From Bacteroidales bacterium (GTDB lineage: Bacteria > Bacteroidota > Bacteroidia > Bacteroidales > F082), in assembly GCA_017428285.1 (NCBI GenBank), contig JAFRRE010000131.1, positions 1 to 12,078 of the forward strand: a DNA stretch of 12,078 nt, written 5' to 3'. The notes beneath the pieces are model-generated. The model did not search any database, was not told where the DNA came from, and worked only from the letters and a program-made list of their open reading frames with translations. Position numbers and translations under genes: made by a program. This document shows, piece by piece, positions 1 to 7,275 of the stretch. Numbering within the stretch: position 1 is the first letter of the stretch; each line of letters begins with the position of its first letter.

Positions 1-143
1 GAAAGGACAAAGTGCCAGCCGTTGAACAAACCGAAGCCACAGTGGACACCACCGAAGAGGACACGATGGCTGCCTTCTACGAACGGATGCAGCGCTGGAA
101 GGCTCTGCACGGATGGACCGATCGCTGGGAAAGCGAGAAATAA
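1..143 (+). CDS. C-terminal fragment of an unidentified protein
   Basis: An open frame enters from the left edge (first full codon at position 3) and ends in TAA at 141-143, giving 46 visible residues. The first half is acidic and Thr/Glu rich (PAVEQTEATVDTTEEDT), a low-complexity linker. The end is aromatic and basic (MAAFYERMQRWKALHGWTDR) and looks like a short amphipathic helix. It is followed within 20 bases by a terminator hairpin, and its composition is coding-like, so I take this frame rather than the overlapping 22-225 frame. I do not recognise the family. The rest of the gene lies outside the window. Confidence 0.6.
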   Translation, partial: KDKVPAVEQTEATVDTTEEDTMAAFYERMQRWKALHGWTDRWESEK

Positions 144-162
144 TGCCCAACGGATAAAGGAA

Positions 163-195
163 ATGCCGCCTCAATTCAACCGAGACGGCATTTTC
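163..195. terminator. Bidirectional terminator between convergent genes
   Basis: The arms ATGCCGCCTC (163-172) and GAGACGGCAT (182-191) pair over a 9-base loop. There is one C-A mismatch when read on the + strand, which becomes a G-U wobble when read on the - strand. The + strand copy runs into TTTTCTGTTT and the - strand copy into a short T run. It sits between the + gene ending at 143 and the - gene ending at 249, so it can serve both. Confidence 0.7.
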
Positions 196-248
196 TGTTT
201 GTCGCAAACAAACAATTTACGATAGATTTTTTGCAATATTTAATTCTT

Positions 249-2801
249 CTATTCCACCACCAGCTTCCGCGTCACCAAGCTGCCACCCAGCATCTGCACG
301 GTATAAACCCCAGCAGGCCAACGGCTCACGTCGATGATGCGCTGCCCTTCGACGGTGAAGGTGGCCACAATCTGTCCCTGCATGTTAAGCACCATCACAC
401 TGACGGCACCCTTGTCGTAATCGGTGCGAAGGGTGAACTGGCCTTTCGCAGGATTGGGATAGATCTCAGCGGTGAAAGCTGGCTCAGCATGGGCTTCGTG
501 GATGCTCACCAGCAAGTCTTCATCATTGCTATAAGAGACCACCTTGCCCGAGACGCGCAAAACCGGGTTGTCGGGGGCTGCACATTCGGTACAGGTCACG
601 CCATCCACGCAGTCAGGATGGTTGGGATGACAGAGGTCAAGGTAGGTCGGGTCAAATTGGTAGAACAACTCGGCTTGGCCTGCCGAAAGGTATTCAGAGA
701 GGTCGAAGTCCCAAACCATACCAATGCTACCCGGGCACCAACCAGACCTACTATGTGGCCATGTACCATTCTGCGGTTGACAGCCTGCCGGATTGGGGCT
801 ACAGGTGCGCCACAAGTGTTGGTCGTATCTGCTCTGCCCGTTCACGAAAATGTGGTGTGTGGCCTCATAGAACTCGGCGGCATTGCCTGTATTGTAGGTA
901 TTGTTGGTACCGCTGGTCCAGTTGTGTCCTGTGGTGGTCAGCTTCAGCTTGACGCTTTGGGCGTTCTCGCTGAAAGGATAAGTCACCATCGGCACAGGCT
1001 GTTGGTTAGCATAGTCGCCGAAGGCATAGGTGCCAAACCAAATCTCATCGACGTCGACATAAAGGTAGTCGGGCGTGCCTTTAGTGAAGCTGAAAATGAG
1101 ATTGGGGTTGGAGCCACTGCCGTTCCAAAGCTCCATATAATACTCCATCTCCACCAAGCCTTGCAGCAGGGTCGTGTAGTCGCTCACGTCCACATCATCC
1201 TGGCACTGCACGCCAAAGGGTGTGATGTAACGGAAGATCTCCACCCACTCGCCTCTGTAGTTACGCACCTTCACACCGCCTATACGGTCGTAAGTGTCAC
1301 AGTTGCCGTTCACGCAGTTGTACTCGAAATGCGCCATGATGTTATTGAAATAGCCCAAATGCGATGGAAATACATATTCGCCACGAGCACTGTGTTGAGA
1401 CGGGGTGCAAGTTAAATCGCCATTCATAGTGACAACGTCTATGACATCGCCAGGGGAGGACATGGTGTGAACTTCAAAATAATTGGCAACCGTGGTGACC
1501 TTTCCACCCGATTGGGTGACGCTGACCGTCATATCAATACCGGCAAATTCATTGGGTTTCCACAAGCCGTAATAATAGCCATTGTCAGGGTCGTCGGGAT
1601 AATCTGTTTTAAGGAGGATGTCTTCTCCATTAATGGTGGCTTTGACTTCGGTGAACTTGATCACCTCGGGATGGTCGATGTAGGCCGAAACCACAATCAT
1701 TATTGGATGACGGGTATTGTTCATATAGACTTCTGTATTATCATAGGGACGACGGATGGTTACTACAGGGTCATATTCGTATGGATCGACCACCTCGAAA
1801 GTCTTCACCACATCAGGGGCGGGCAGCCAGTCGGCGTTGCCGGCTTGCGTGGCCTTGAACTTGACCACACCCGTCTCACCCGACAAGGTGAGCACATTGC
1901 CACTGATAGTGGCAGGGCCTTCCATCATCTCGAAATAAACAGGTAGTCCTGATGAAGCCGTGGCCTCGAGCGTAATCGGGGCGTTGAAGATCAACTGGTT
2001 GGGAATGTCGGCCATCTCGATGAGCTGGGCGTTGCCATCGGGCTGCTGGCGCACGAGGAGGTTGTCGAAGCCGCCCGTGCCGCCTTGCGAGTGGAAGAAG
2101 ATGCCGTCCCACACTTGGTAGTCAAGCTTGTCGCCGCTGCCAGGGGTGAGGTTCATGCAGACGTTGGTGCAGCCCGCCATCTGTATCCATTCGCCCTCGC
2201 AGCCAGGCTTGACAAACACCGTCACAGCGCCTGCGCCATCGTAGGCCGTGAAGTCGAACGACATCTTGTAGCGCGTCCAACCACCTTGTTCATAGTCGAA
2301 ATCGACATGGGAGCCATCAGGCAGGTGAACTCGGGCGTGGCCGCTGTCGCCTTGGCTCTTCACAAAGAGATAGACACCGCCATCGGGGTCGGTCATCCCA
2401 GGCAGGATGTGGCCGTCGCCGTCGGCATCGAATCCCACACCGAAAAAGCTACCCCACCATGTGCGGTTCATGTCGATTTCAAGGTCCATGATACCTCCGT
2501 TTTGGAAGTTGAAGTCGAAGTTGGGCGAAGCCTTGCGTGTAGCCGTGCGACCTACACCCGAACCACCATAGGGATACCAAATGGCCATGGATTCATCAGG
2601 GGCCATGTCGGAGCCACAGACATAGCTGACGTCGAAGTCCTGCGATGAGGTGGCAGTCTGGTAATGCGTCACCCAGCCGTCTTGGCCGTTGAGGTTCTGT
2701 GAGCCTTCGGTGAGGCTGTTGAAGTCGTAAAGGTATTCCACTTGGGCATTTGAAATGAAAGCCAAGAGGAGAAGCATGATAAGTATAGCTGTTCTTTTCA
2801 T
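249..2801 (-). CDS. T9SS-secreted PNGase F-like peptide:N-glycosidase, modular
   Basis: 850 residues. Peptide:N-glycosidases cleave the amide bond between Asn and the first GlcNAc of N-glycans. Visible layout: signal peptide 1-20 (ends SNAQ); lectin-like/ConA-type beta sandwich about 25-250; Ig-like module 262-338; second Ig-like module about 345-443; PNGase N domain about 448-590; PNGase C domain about 600-755; T9SS type A sorting domain 776-850 (YPNPAKGQF, then GVYTVQ, TRKLVVE). Family hallmarks I can align by eye with Elizabethkingia PNGase F are CDTYDR (501-506), RYITPFG (524-530), MELW (556-559), GTPDY (575-579), AAEF (641-644) and GWCPG (687-691). The three catalytic acids of PNGase F (D60, E118, E206 of the mature enzyme) correspond to D505, E557 and E643. 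Odd points: W59 is Tyr here (Y504), and a Cys-rich insert (C724, C731, C737, C740) replaces the usual C-terminal strands. It is presumably displayed on or released from the surface by T9SS. The substrate is inferred from the fold only. Confidence 0.85.
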   Translation of the reverse strand: MKRTAILIMLLLLAFISNAQVEYLYDFNSLTEGSQNLNGQDGWVTHYQTATSSQDFDVSYVCGSDMAPDESMAIWYPYGGSGVGRTATRKASPNFDFNFQNGGIMDLEIDMNRTWWGSFFGVGFDADGDGHILPGMTDPDGGVYLFVKSQGDSGHARVHLPDGSHVDFDYEQGGWTRYKMSFDFTAYDGAGAVTVFVKPGCEGEWIQMAGCTNVCMNLTPGSGDKLDYQVWDGIFFHSQGGTGGFDNLLVRQQPDGNAQLIEMADIPNQLIFNAPITLEATASSGLPVYFEMMEGPATISGNVLTLSGETGVVKFKATQAGNADWLPAPDVVKTFEVVDPYEYDPVVTIRRPYDNTEVYMNNTRHPIMIVVSAYIDHPEVIKFTEVKATINGEDILLKTDYPDDPDNGYYYGLWKPNEFAGIDMTVSVTQSGGKVTTVANYFEVHTMSSPGDVIDVVTMNGDLTCTPSQHSARGEYVFPSHLGYFNNIMAHFEYNCVNGNCDTYDRIGGVKVRNYRGEWVEIFRYITPFGVQCQDDVDVSDYTTLLQGLVEMEYYMELWNGSGSNPNLIFSFTKGTPDYLYVDVDEIWFGTYAFGDYANQQPVPMVTYPFSENAQSVKLKLTTTGHNWTSGTNNTYNTGNAAEFYEATHHIFVNGQSRYDQHLWRTCSPNPAGCQPQNGTWPHSRSGWCPGSIGMVWDFDLSEYLSAGQAELFYQFDPTYLDLCHPNHPDCVDGVTCTECAAPDNPVLRVSGKVVSYSNDEDLLVSIHEAHAEPAFTAEIYPNPAKGQFTLRTDYDKGAVSVMVLNMQGQIVATFTVEGQRIIDVSRWPAGVYTVQMLGGSLVTRKLVVE

Positions 2802-2823
2802 ATTGGTTGGAATTATTTGAGGA

Positions 2824-2831
2824 CAAAAATA
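2824..2831 (-). promoter_or_regulatory. -7 promoter box of the PNGase gene
   Basis: Read on the - strand this is TATTTTTG, a match to the Bacteroidota -7 consensus TAnnTTTG, 22 bases before the ATG at 2801. No good TTG is seen at the -33 distance, so the promoter is supported by one element only. It stands back to back with the + strand promoter at 2851-2880, within the same spacer. Confidence 0.5.
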
Positions 2832-2850
2832 GAAATAAATGTAAAATAAT

Positions 2851-2880
2851 TTGCAGGGAAAGAAAAAAACACTACTTTTG
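2851..2880 (+). promoter_or_regulatory. Bacteroidota sigma-A-type promoter of the first lipoprotein gene
   Basis: TTG at 2851-2853 and TACTTTTG at 2873-2880 match the -33 TTG / -7 TAnnTTTG consensus with a 19-base spacer. Transcription should start near 2885, leaving a leader of about 20 bases before the ATG at 2905. This argues against the in-frame ATG at 2851, which would lie upstream of the transcript start. Confidence 0.7.
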
Positions 2881-2904
2881 TCGTATCAAATAAATTGTTT
2901 CAAC

Positions 2905-3963
2905 ATGAAAAAAATACATTTTATACTAATTATATCATTATTCATTGCTATTTTTACCTCATGTAGCACCGACGTTGACCTATACGCCGAATACCAAGAC
3001 ATTCCCATTGTCTATGCCATGCTGAATCCGAAAGTCGACACTAATTTCATCAAGATCACTCGCGCATTCTGCGGCACCAACGACAACCCTATTGATGCCA
3101 GGGAGGTGGCGCTGATTGCCGACTCGAGCAACTATCCGGGCAAGTTGGATGCACGCATCATCGAGCTGAAAAGCACCCACGGCAGCTACTACGAACCTAC
3201 TGGCCGTGTTATGATATTGGACACGATAACCCTTCACGACAAAGAGGCGGGCACTTTCTATTCGCCCAACCAAACCTTCTATTACACCACGGAACATTTC
3301 AACACCGGTGAGAACGGAAACAAATACAAATACCGTCTTGTCGTGGTCAAACCCGACGGGGACTCTCTTACCGCCCAGACTGGTATGGTCGGCAACGAGG
3401 AATTCGCCATCTTGACAAGTGGTGTAGGCTTTCAGGCAGCCCCAACTGAAACGGTAAGGAGAATCATGTTTAGGGCAGATGGTTTAGCCTCTCTTTACGA
3501 AGTCGCAATACAGTTCAACTACCGTGAGCAAAGGAACGGCCAAGGGATAGTGAAAAAATCAGTCGACCGCTCTTTTGGGACAAGAACCCTTAGTGAATTC
3601 CACCAACTTGAAGGGACCAACAACTCTTATTATCTGGAGTATTCCGAGAATTGGTTGTTCAACGCCCTCGCCTATACCATCGGCGGGGATACGATTTACG
3701 ATGCCAATCATCCCTACGTAACCCGTTACATTGAAGACTTTGTCATCACCATCAGTGCCGCCGGTGATGACTTGGCGTATTATTACATTGCCGATCAAGC
3801 CCAAGCAGAAAGTCCCATGTCGCTTATTACGACCTACACCAACATCGAAGGCGGCTATGGCCTGTTTTCATCACGCACCAAAATCGAAAGGGTGGCAAAA
3901 CTCTCCGCCAATACCAAAAGAGAGTTGTATGGCATGACATCATGGGGCTTCAAGGAGCAATAA
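2905..3963 (+). CDS. Putative surface lipoprotein, DUF4249-like, paralog 1
   Basis: 352 residues from the ATG at 2905. This start puts MKK and a hydrophobic segment directly before a lipobox-like FTSC, so Cys20 should be lipidated. An ATG at 2851 in the same frame would add an 18-residue non-signal leader and lies upstream of the predicted transcript start. The mature part is beta-rich with no obvious catalytic motif. It begins CSTDVDLYAEY and has motifs shared with the next gene: DTNFI, EVALIADS, NYPGKL, FYSPNQ, IGGDT, DANHP and, near the C-terminus, YTNIEGGYGLFSSR. The closing GG-G-FSSR pattern and overall length resemble the DUF4249 family of Bacteroidota lipoproteins, but I make that assignment from memory and hold it loosely. 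Family members are thought to lie at the cell envelope. Function unknown. It is divergent from the PNGase gene. Confidence 0.8.
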   Translation: MKKIHFILIISLFIAIFTSCSTDVDLYAEYQDIPIVYAMLNPKVDTNFIKITRAFCGTNDNPIDAREVALIADSSNYPGKLDARIIELKSTHGSYYEPTGRVMILDTITLHDKEAGTFYSPNQTFYYTTEHFNTGENGNKYKYRLVVVKPDGDSLTAQTGMVGNEEFAILTSGVGFQAAPTETVRRIMFRADGLASLYEVAIQFNYREQRNGQGIVKKSVDRSFGTRTLSEFHQLEGTNNSYYLEYSENWLFNALAYTIGGDTIYDANHPYVTRYIEDFVITISAAGDDLAYYYIADQAQAESPMSLITTYTNIEGGYGLFSSRTKIERVAKLSANTKRELYGMTSWGFKEQ

Positions 3964-3997
3964 TTTTCAAATTATACGGCGCTTTATGAAAATTTGT

Positions 3998-4005
3998 TAC
4001 CTTTG
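3998..4005 (+). promoter_or_regulatory. -7 promoter box of the second lipoprotein gene
   Basis: TACCTTTG matches TAnnTTTG and ends 27 bases before the ATG at 4033. I see no TTG at the expected -33 distance. It suggests that the second paralog can be transcribed on its own as well as by read-through. Confidence 0.5.
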
Positions 4006-4032
4006 CAGTTTCTTATCAAAACTCATCGGACA

Positions 4033-5085
4033 ATGAAAAAACTGTTTCTGTCTCTTTCGCTGCTGGCTAGTTTGGCATTCTTTAATGCTTGCACCACTGA
4101 TGTGGACCTCTACGCCGACTACAAGGACATCTCTGTGATTTACGGCTTGCTTAATGCCACGGCAGACACCAACTTCATAAGAATCAACAGGGCTTTCTCT
4201 GGCAGCAACGACACACACATCGATGCCAATGAGGTGGCTCTCATAGCCGACTCATGCAATTATCCAGGCAAGTTGAAAGCCTATATTGTAGAATATAAAT
4301 CAGGTTATGGAAACCAATATCTGCCCACAGGCGACACGCTGATGCTTGACACGACGACAATACAAGACAAGGAGGAAGGCATTTTCTATTCGCCTAGCCA
4401 AAAAGTGTATTACACCAACGAGAAAGAAAAGTTTGACAACAACAACGGGCATTCCAAATACAGATACAAGCTCTTCGTTTTCAAGGGCAATGACACTATC
4501 TCGGCTGAAACGGGTCTTGTTGGCGGAGATGATTTTAAAATCATAAATGGTTCTCTTCATTTCACGTCAGAGCCAACCGATAAATCGAGCAAAATCAAAT
4601 TTACAACAGCTGAAAATGCCGTCTTTTACGACCTGAAGTTCGTTTTCAATTACCATGAGTCCCACAATGGAGGCCCGATGGTCGACAAGCAGGTGTCGTA
4701 TACATTCGGAGCCAAGAGCATTGATGATTTGTATACAGAAGACGGATCTTGTTTCTTCTCTTACAACAATAACATCTTGTTCCACCTTCTGGAATCCGCC
4801 ATCGGTGGCGACACGGTATTTGATGCCAATCATCCCAATGTGGAGCGTTCCTTCGACCTAAAACCCATTCAAATCCAATTGTCAGCCGGTGCCGATGAAC
4901 TATACAACTACATTCAAGTGAATTCGCAGTCAGGCTTCTTACAAACCGTGCCCGACTACACCAACGTCTCGGGTGGCTTTGGTGTGTTCTCCTCCAGGAT
5001 TAACCTGACAAAAGAGGTCAGTCTCTCATCGATTGCACAAACCGACCTCTATGGCAAGGCTTCCTGGGGATTCGTCCAGCATTAG
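4033..5085 (+). CDS. Putative surface lipoprotein, DUF4249-like, paralog 2
   Basis: 350 residues from the ATG at 4033 (MKKLFLSLSL...). The hydrophobic core ends in FNAC, giving Cys20 as the lipidation site. The in-frame ATG at 3994 lies upstream of the -7 box and is rejected. It is a clear tandem duplicate of the preceding gene: over the first 50 mature residues I count 32 identities, and blocks such as DTNFI, EVALIADS, NYPGKL, DKE, FYSP, IGGDT, DANHP and YTNVSGGFGVFSSR line up in order without large gaps. The middle (about 170-260) diverges most. The gap between the two genes is 69 bases. As for its neighbour, no enzymatic motif is visible. Bacteroidota lipoproteins of this size are often surface or outer-membrane accessory proteins, which is inference here. 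Confidence 0.8.
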   Translation: MKKLFLSLSLLASLAFFNACTTDVDLYADYKDISVIYGLLNATADTNFIRINRAFSGSNDTHIDANEVALIADSCNYPGKLKAYIVEYKSGYGNQYLPTGDTLMLDTTTIQDKEEGIFYSPSQKVYYTNEKEKFDNNNGHSKYRYKLFVFKGNDTISAETGLVGGDDFKIINGSLHFTSEPTDKSSKIKFTTAENAVFYDLKFVFNYHESHNGGPMVDKQVSYTFGAKSIDDLYTEDGSCFFSYNNNILFHLLESAIGGDTVFDANHPNVERSFDLKPIQIQLSAGADELYNYIQVNSQSGFLQTVPDYTNVSGGFGVFSSRINLTKEVSLSSIAQTDLYGKASWGFVQH

Positions 5086-5107
5086 TATTATTTGCAAATA
5101 AAAGATT

Positions 5108-5980
5108 ATGATTCGTTCCATGACAGGTTACGGCATCGCCGAGCAAACCTACAACGCGAAGAAAGTATCAGTAGAAGTCAAGACCCTTAACAGCAAGCAG
5201 TTGGACCTTCAGGTGAAGTTGCCCAACGAATTGCGCTTTGCAGAACTGGATTTCCGTAACAGAATCGGGGCAAAGCTGCAACGCGGCAAGGTGGACGTGG
5301 TCATCACCATCACCGACACCGACTTGAGCCAGACTTACCATATCGACCAAGACATCGTGAAGGCTTACAAGGAGCAGATTGAAACCATCTCCGTTGCCTT
5401 GAATGTGGCTCCTGCCGATGACTTGGCTTCCATCCTCTTCCGTATGCCTGGCATCTTCAATGTGCCTGTGGAAAACTATGATGAAGCCTTTGTCGCCAAA
5501 GTGGCTGAGACCCTCGACCAGGCCTTGGACATCGTCGATGGCTTCCGCATCCAAGAAGGCAACACTTTGAAGAAGGATTTGCTGCACCGCGTGGAGTTGA
5601 TTCTCGACCTGCTTGGCCAAGTGGAACCTTACGAGAAGAGCCGCCACGAGGTCATCAAGCAACGCATCACCAAGAACCTCAGCGAGTTGACCACATCCGG
5701 CCAATACGATGAAAACCGCTTCGAGCAGGAACTGATCTATTATCTTGAAAAGCTCGACATCACTGAGGAGAAAGTGCGCCTGCGCCAACATTGCAACTAC
5801 TTCAACGAGAGCTGCGACGACGACCAGGCGGGCAAGAAACTCGGTTTCATCGCCCAGGAGATGGGGCGCGAAATCAACACCTTGGGCTCGAAGGCCAACG
5901 AGGTGAACATCCAGAAGATTGTCGTCAAGATGAAGGACGAGTTGGAGAAGATAAAGGAACAGGTATGTAATATTTTATAA
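5108..5980 (+). CDS. yicC: YicC-family endoribonuclease
   Basis: 290 residues, the usual family length, with all landmarks: SMTGYG (4-9), EVKTLNSKQLD (23-33), QEGNTLKKDL (149-158), DITEEKVRLRQH (217-228) and the C-terminal DUF1732 block GKKLGFIAQEMGREINTLGS (242-261). YicC proteins are cytoplasmic oligomeric endoribonucleases. In E. coli YicC has been linked to turnover of small RNA such as RyhB, and the role in Bacteroidota is less clear. It starts 22 bases after the second lipoprotein gene and heads a yicC-gmk-nadD run, an order common in this phylum. There is no clean TAnnTTTG in the short upstream gap, so read-through from the lipoprotein genes is possible. Confidence 0.93.
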   Translation: MIRSMTGYGIAEQTYNAKKVSVEVKTLNSKQLDLQVKLPNELRFAELDFRNRIGAKLQRGKVDVVITITDTDLSQTYHIDQDIVKAYKEQIETISVALNVAPADDLASILFRMPGIFNVPVENYDEAFVAKVAETLDQALDIVDGFRIQEGNTLKKDLLHRVELILDLLGQVEPYEKSRHEVIKQRITKNLSELTTSGQYDENRFEQELIYYLEKLDITEEKVRLRQHCNYFNESCDDDQAGKKLGFIAQEMGREINTLGSKANEVNIQKIVVKMKDELEKIKEQVCNIL

Positions 5981-6050
5981 GCTATCAGCTATCAGCCGTC
6001 AGCGGTCAGCAATTGCTAATGCTGATAGCTGACGGCTGACTGCTGAAAGC
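5981..6050. repeat. 70-base palindrome built from 7-bp tandem units
   Basis: Begins right after the yicC stop codon. The left arm 5981-6011 and right arm 6020-6050 are inverted copies of each other, 26 of 31 positions matching, with an 8-base loop (6012-6019). Each arm is itself four 7-bp units: CTATCAG, CTATCAG, CCGTCAG, CGGTCAG on the left and CTGATAG, CTGACGG, CTGACTG, CTGAAAG on the right. On the + strand the hairpin is followed by an A run, not a T run, so it is not an intrinsic terminator. It lies 14 bases before the gmk start and may affect mRNA stability or gmk translation (inference). Confidence 0.85.
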
Positions 6051-6064
6051 AAAAAAACACGACT

Positions 6065-6634
6065 ATGAAAGGAAAACTTCTAATCTTCAGTGCCCCATCG
6101 GGCTCGGGCAAAACGACCTTGTTGAATCACGTTATGGCCAACATCCCAGAGATGGCGTTCTCGGTTTCGGCCACCACTCGCCCACCCCGTGGCGAAGAGG
6201 TGAACGGTCGCGAGTATTATTTCCTCACCATGGAAGACTTCAAGCAGCGTGTCGAGAACGGCGAATTCCTTGAATGGGAAGAGGTCTATCCCGGCCGTTG
6301 CTACGGCACTTTGCTCTCCGTTGTTGCCCAGATGCAGGAAGAGGGCAAGCATGTGGCTTTCGACGTGGATGTGTGCGGTGGCGTGAACATCAAGAACCAC
6401 TATGGCGACCAAGCCTTGTCGGTCTTCATCCAAGCCCCGTCGATTGAGGCACTGCGCGAGCGACTCATCAACCGTCAGACCGACTCGATGGAAGAGATTG
6501 AAAAGCGACTCGCCAAGGCGGCTTGGGAGATGGAGTTTGCTCAAGGCAAGTTCGACCGCACCGTCATCAACGACGACCTTGAAACCGCCAAGCGCGAGAT
6601 CCTTGAGGTGGTACAAGCCTTTCTTGACGAGTAA
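6065..6634 (+). CDS. gmk: Guanylate kinase
   Basis: 189 residues, normal for Gmk, which phosphorylates GMP (and dGMP) to GDP with ATP in the cytoplasm. The P-loop is SAPSGSGKTT (9-18). The GMP-binding segment SATTRPPRGEEVNGREYYF starts at 35. FLEWEEVYPGRCYGT spans 68-82 with Y80 and T82 near the GMP site. DVDVCGG (100-106) corresponds to the family's DIDVQGA, with Cys in place of Gln. RLINR (133-137) and the lid-region Arg residues are present. The ATG at 6065 gives a start 8 residues before the P-loop strand end, as expected. Second gene of the yicC-gmk-nadD run, separated from yicC by the heptad palindrome. Confidence 0.96.
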   Translation: MKGKLLIFSAPSGSGKTTLLNHVMANIPEMAFSVSATTRPPRGEEVNGREYYFLTMEDFKQRVENGEFLEWEEVYPGRCYGTLLSVVAQMQEEGKHVAFDVDVCGGVNIKNHYGDQALSVFIQAPSIEALRERLINRQTDSMEEIEKRLAKAAWEMEFAQGKFDRTVINDDLETAKREILEVVQAFLDE

Positions 6635-6642
6635 TAAGGTAA

Positions 6643-6666
6643 GGTCCCTGAGCTTGTCGAAGGGCC
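6643..6666. repeat. REP-like palindrome in the gmk-nadD spacer
   Basis: GGTCCCTGAGCT followed by TGTCGAAGGGCC. The ends CCCT and AGGG pair around an imperfect GA/UC inner stem. This core (CCTGAGCTTGTCGAAGG) is one I recall as a dispersed intergenic repeat in many bacterial genomes, which I could not check here. It fills half of the 47-base gap between the gmk stop and the nadD start. Confidence 0.6.
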
Positions 6667-6681
6667 GTTTCACATCGTATC

Positions 6682-7257
6682 ATGAAAAAAATAGGCATCT
6701 ATTCCGGCTCATTCAACCCCATCCATCACGGTCATGTGATGCTGGCCAACTATTTGGTCGAGTTCTCCGACTTGGATGAGTTGTGGTTTGTAGTCACACC
6801 ACAGAATCCCTTGAAGAAGAAAGAGGATTTGCTTGATGACAACGAGCGCCTCAAGATGGTGCAGCTTGCCATCGGCGACGACCCGCGCATCCATGTCAGC
6901 GACATCGAGATGCACCTGCCCACGCCTTCCTACACCATTAATACCCTAACCGCCCTCTCGGAGCAACATCCCGACAGCGAGTTCGTCTTCGTCTGCGGCA
7001 TGGACAGCCTGCAAAACCTCAAGAACTGGCGCGAATACCAAAAAATCCTCGACAACTACGAGCTTTTGGTCTTTCCCCGCGAGGGTTACGATGGCGGCGA
7101 GCTCATCAATTACCCCTCAGTGACGGTGCTGAAGACCCCAATCATTGAGATCTCATCCACCTTCATTAGGCAATGCATCAAGGAAGGCCGCGATGTCAGG
7201 CATTTCATGCCAGAGAAGGCGTTTGAGTATATGAAAGAGCATCGGCTTTACGAGTAG
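6682..7257 (+). CDS. nadD: Nicotinate-nucleotide adenylyltransferase
   Basis: 191 residues, the typical length. NadD joins nicotinate mononucleotide and ATP to form deamido-NAD in NAD synthesis. The nucleotidyltransferase signature GSFNPIHHGH is at 9-18 (the G-x-F-x-P-x-H-x-G-H pattern). TPSYTINTL (81-89), GMDSL (106-110) and W116 fall in the NaMN/ATP-binding region, and the second signature ISSTFIR is at 157-163, followed by the C-terminal helix and EHRLY end. The ATG at 6682 starts directly at the first beta strand (MKKIGIYSG). It ends the + strand housekeeping run; the next gene is on the opposite strand beyond a large palindrome. Confidence 0.96.
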   Translation: MKKIGIYSGSFNPIHHGHVMLANYLVEFSDLDELWFVVTPQNPLKKKEDLLDDNERLKMVQLAIGDDPRIHVSDIEMHLPTPSYTINTLTALSEQHPDSEFVFVCGMDSLQNLKNWREYQKILDNYELLVFPREGYDGGELINYPSVTVLKTPIIEISSTFIRQCIKEGRDVRHFMPEKAFEYMKEHRLYE

Positions 7258-7275
7258 TTAACATAACCGACTTGT

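Noticed and set aside
231..1415. 394-residue open frame on the + strand
   Set aside because: It lies wholly antisense to the PNGase gene, whose domains and motifs are well supported. The long opposite frame has no family signature, shows His/Val-rich antisense composition and has no promoter.
2851..2904. Upstream in-frame ATG for the first lipoprotein
   Set aside because: It coincides with the -33 promoter element and would hide the lipoprotein signal peptide behind 18 extra residues.
5168..6673. Long - strand open frames opposite yicC and gmk
   Set aside because: Antisense shadows: the + strand proteins carry full family motifs, and the opposite frames have shadow-like Leu/Val/His composition.
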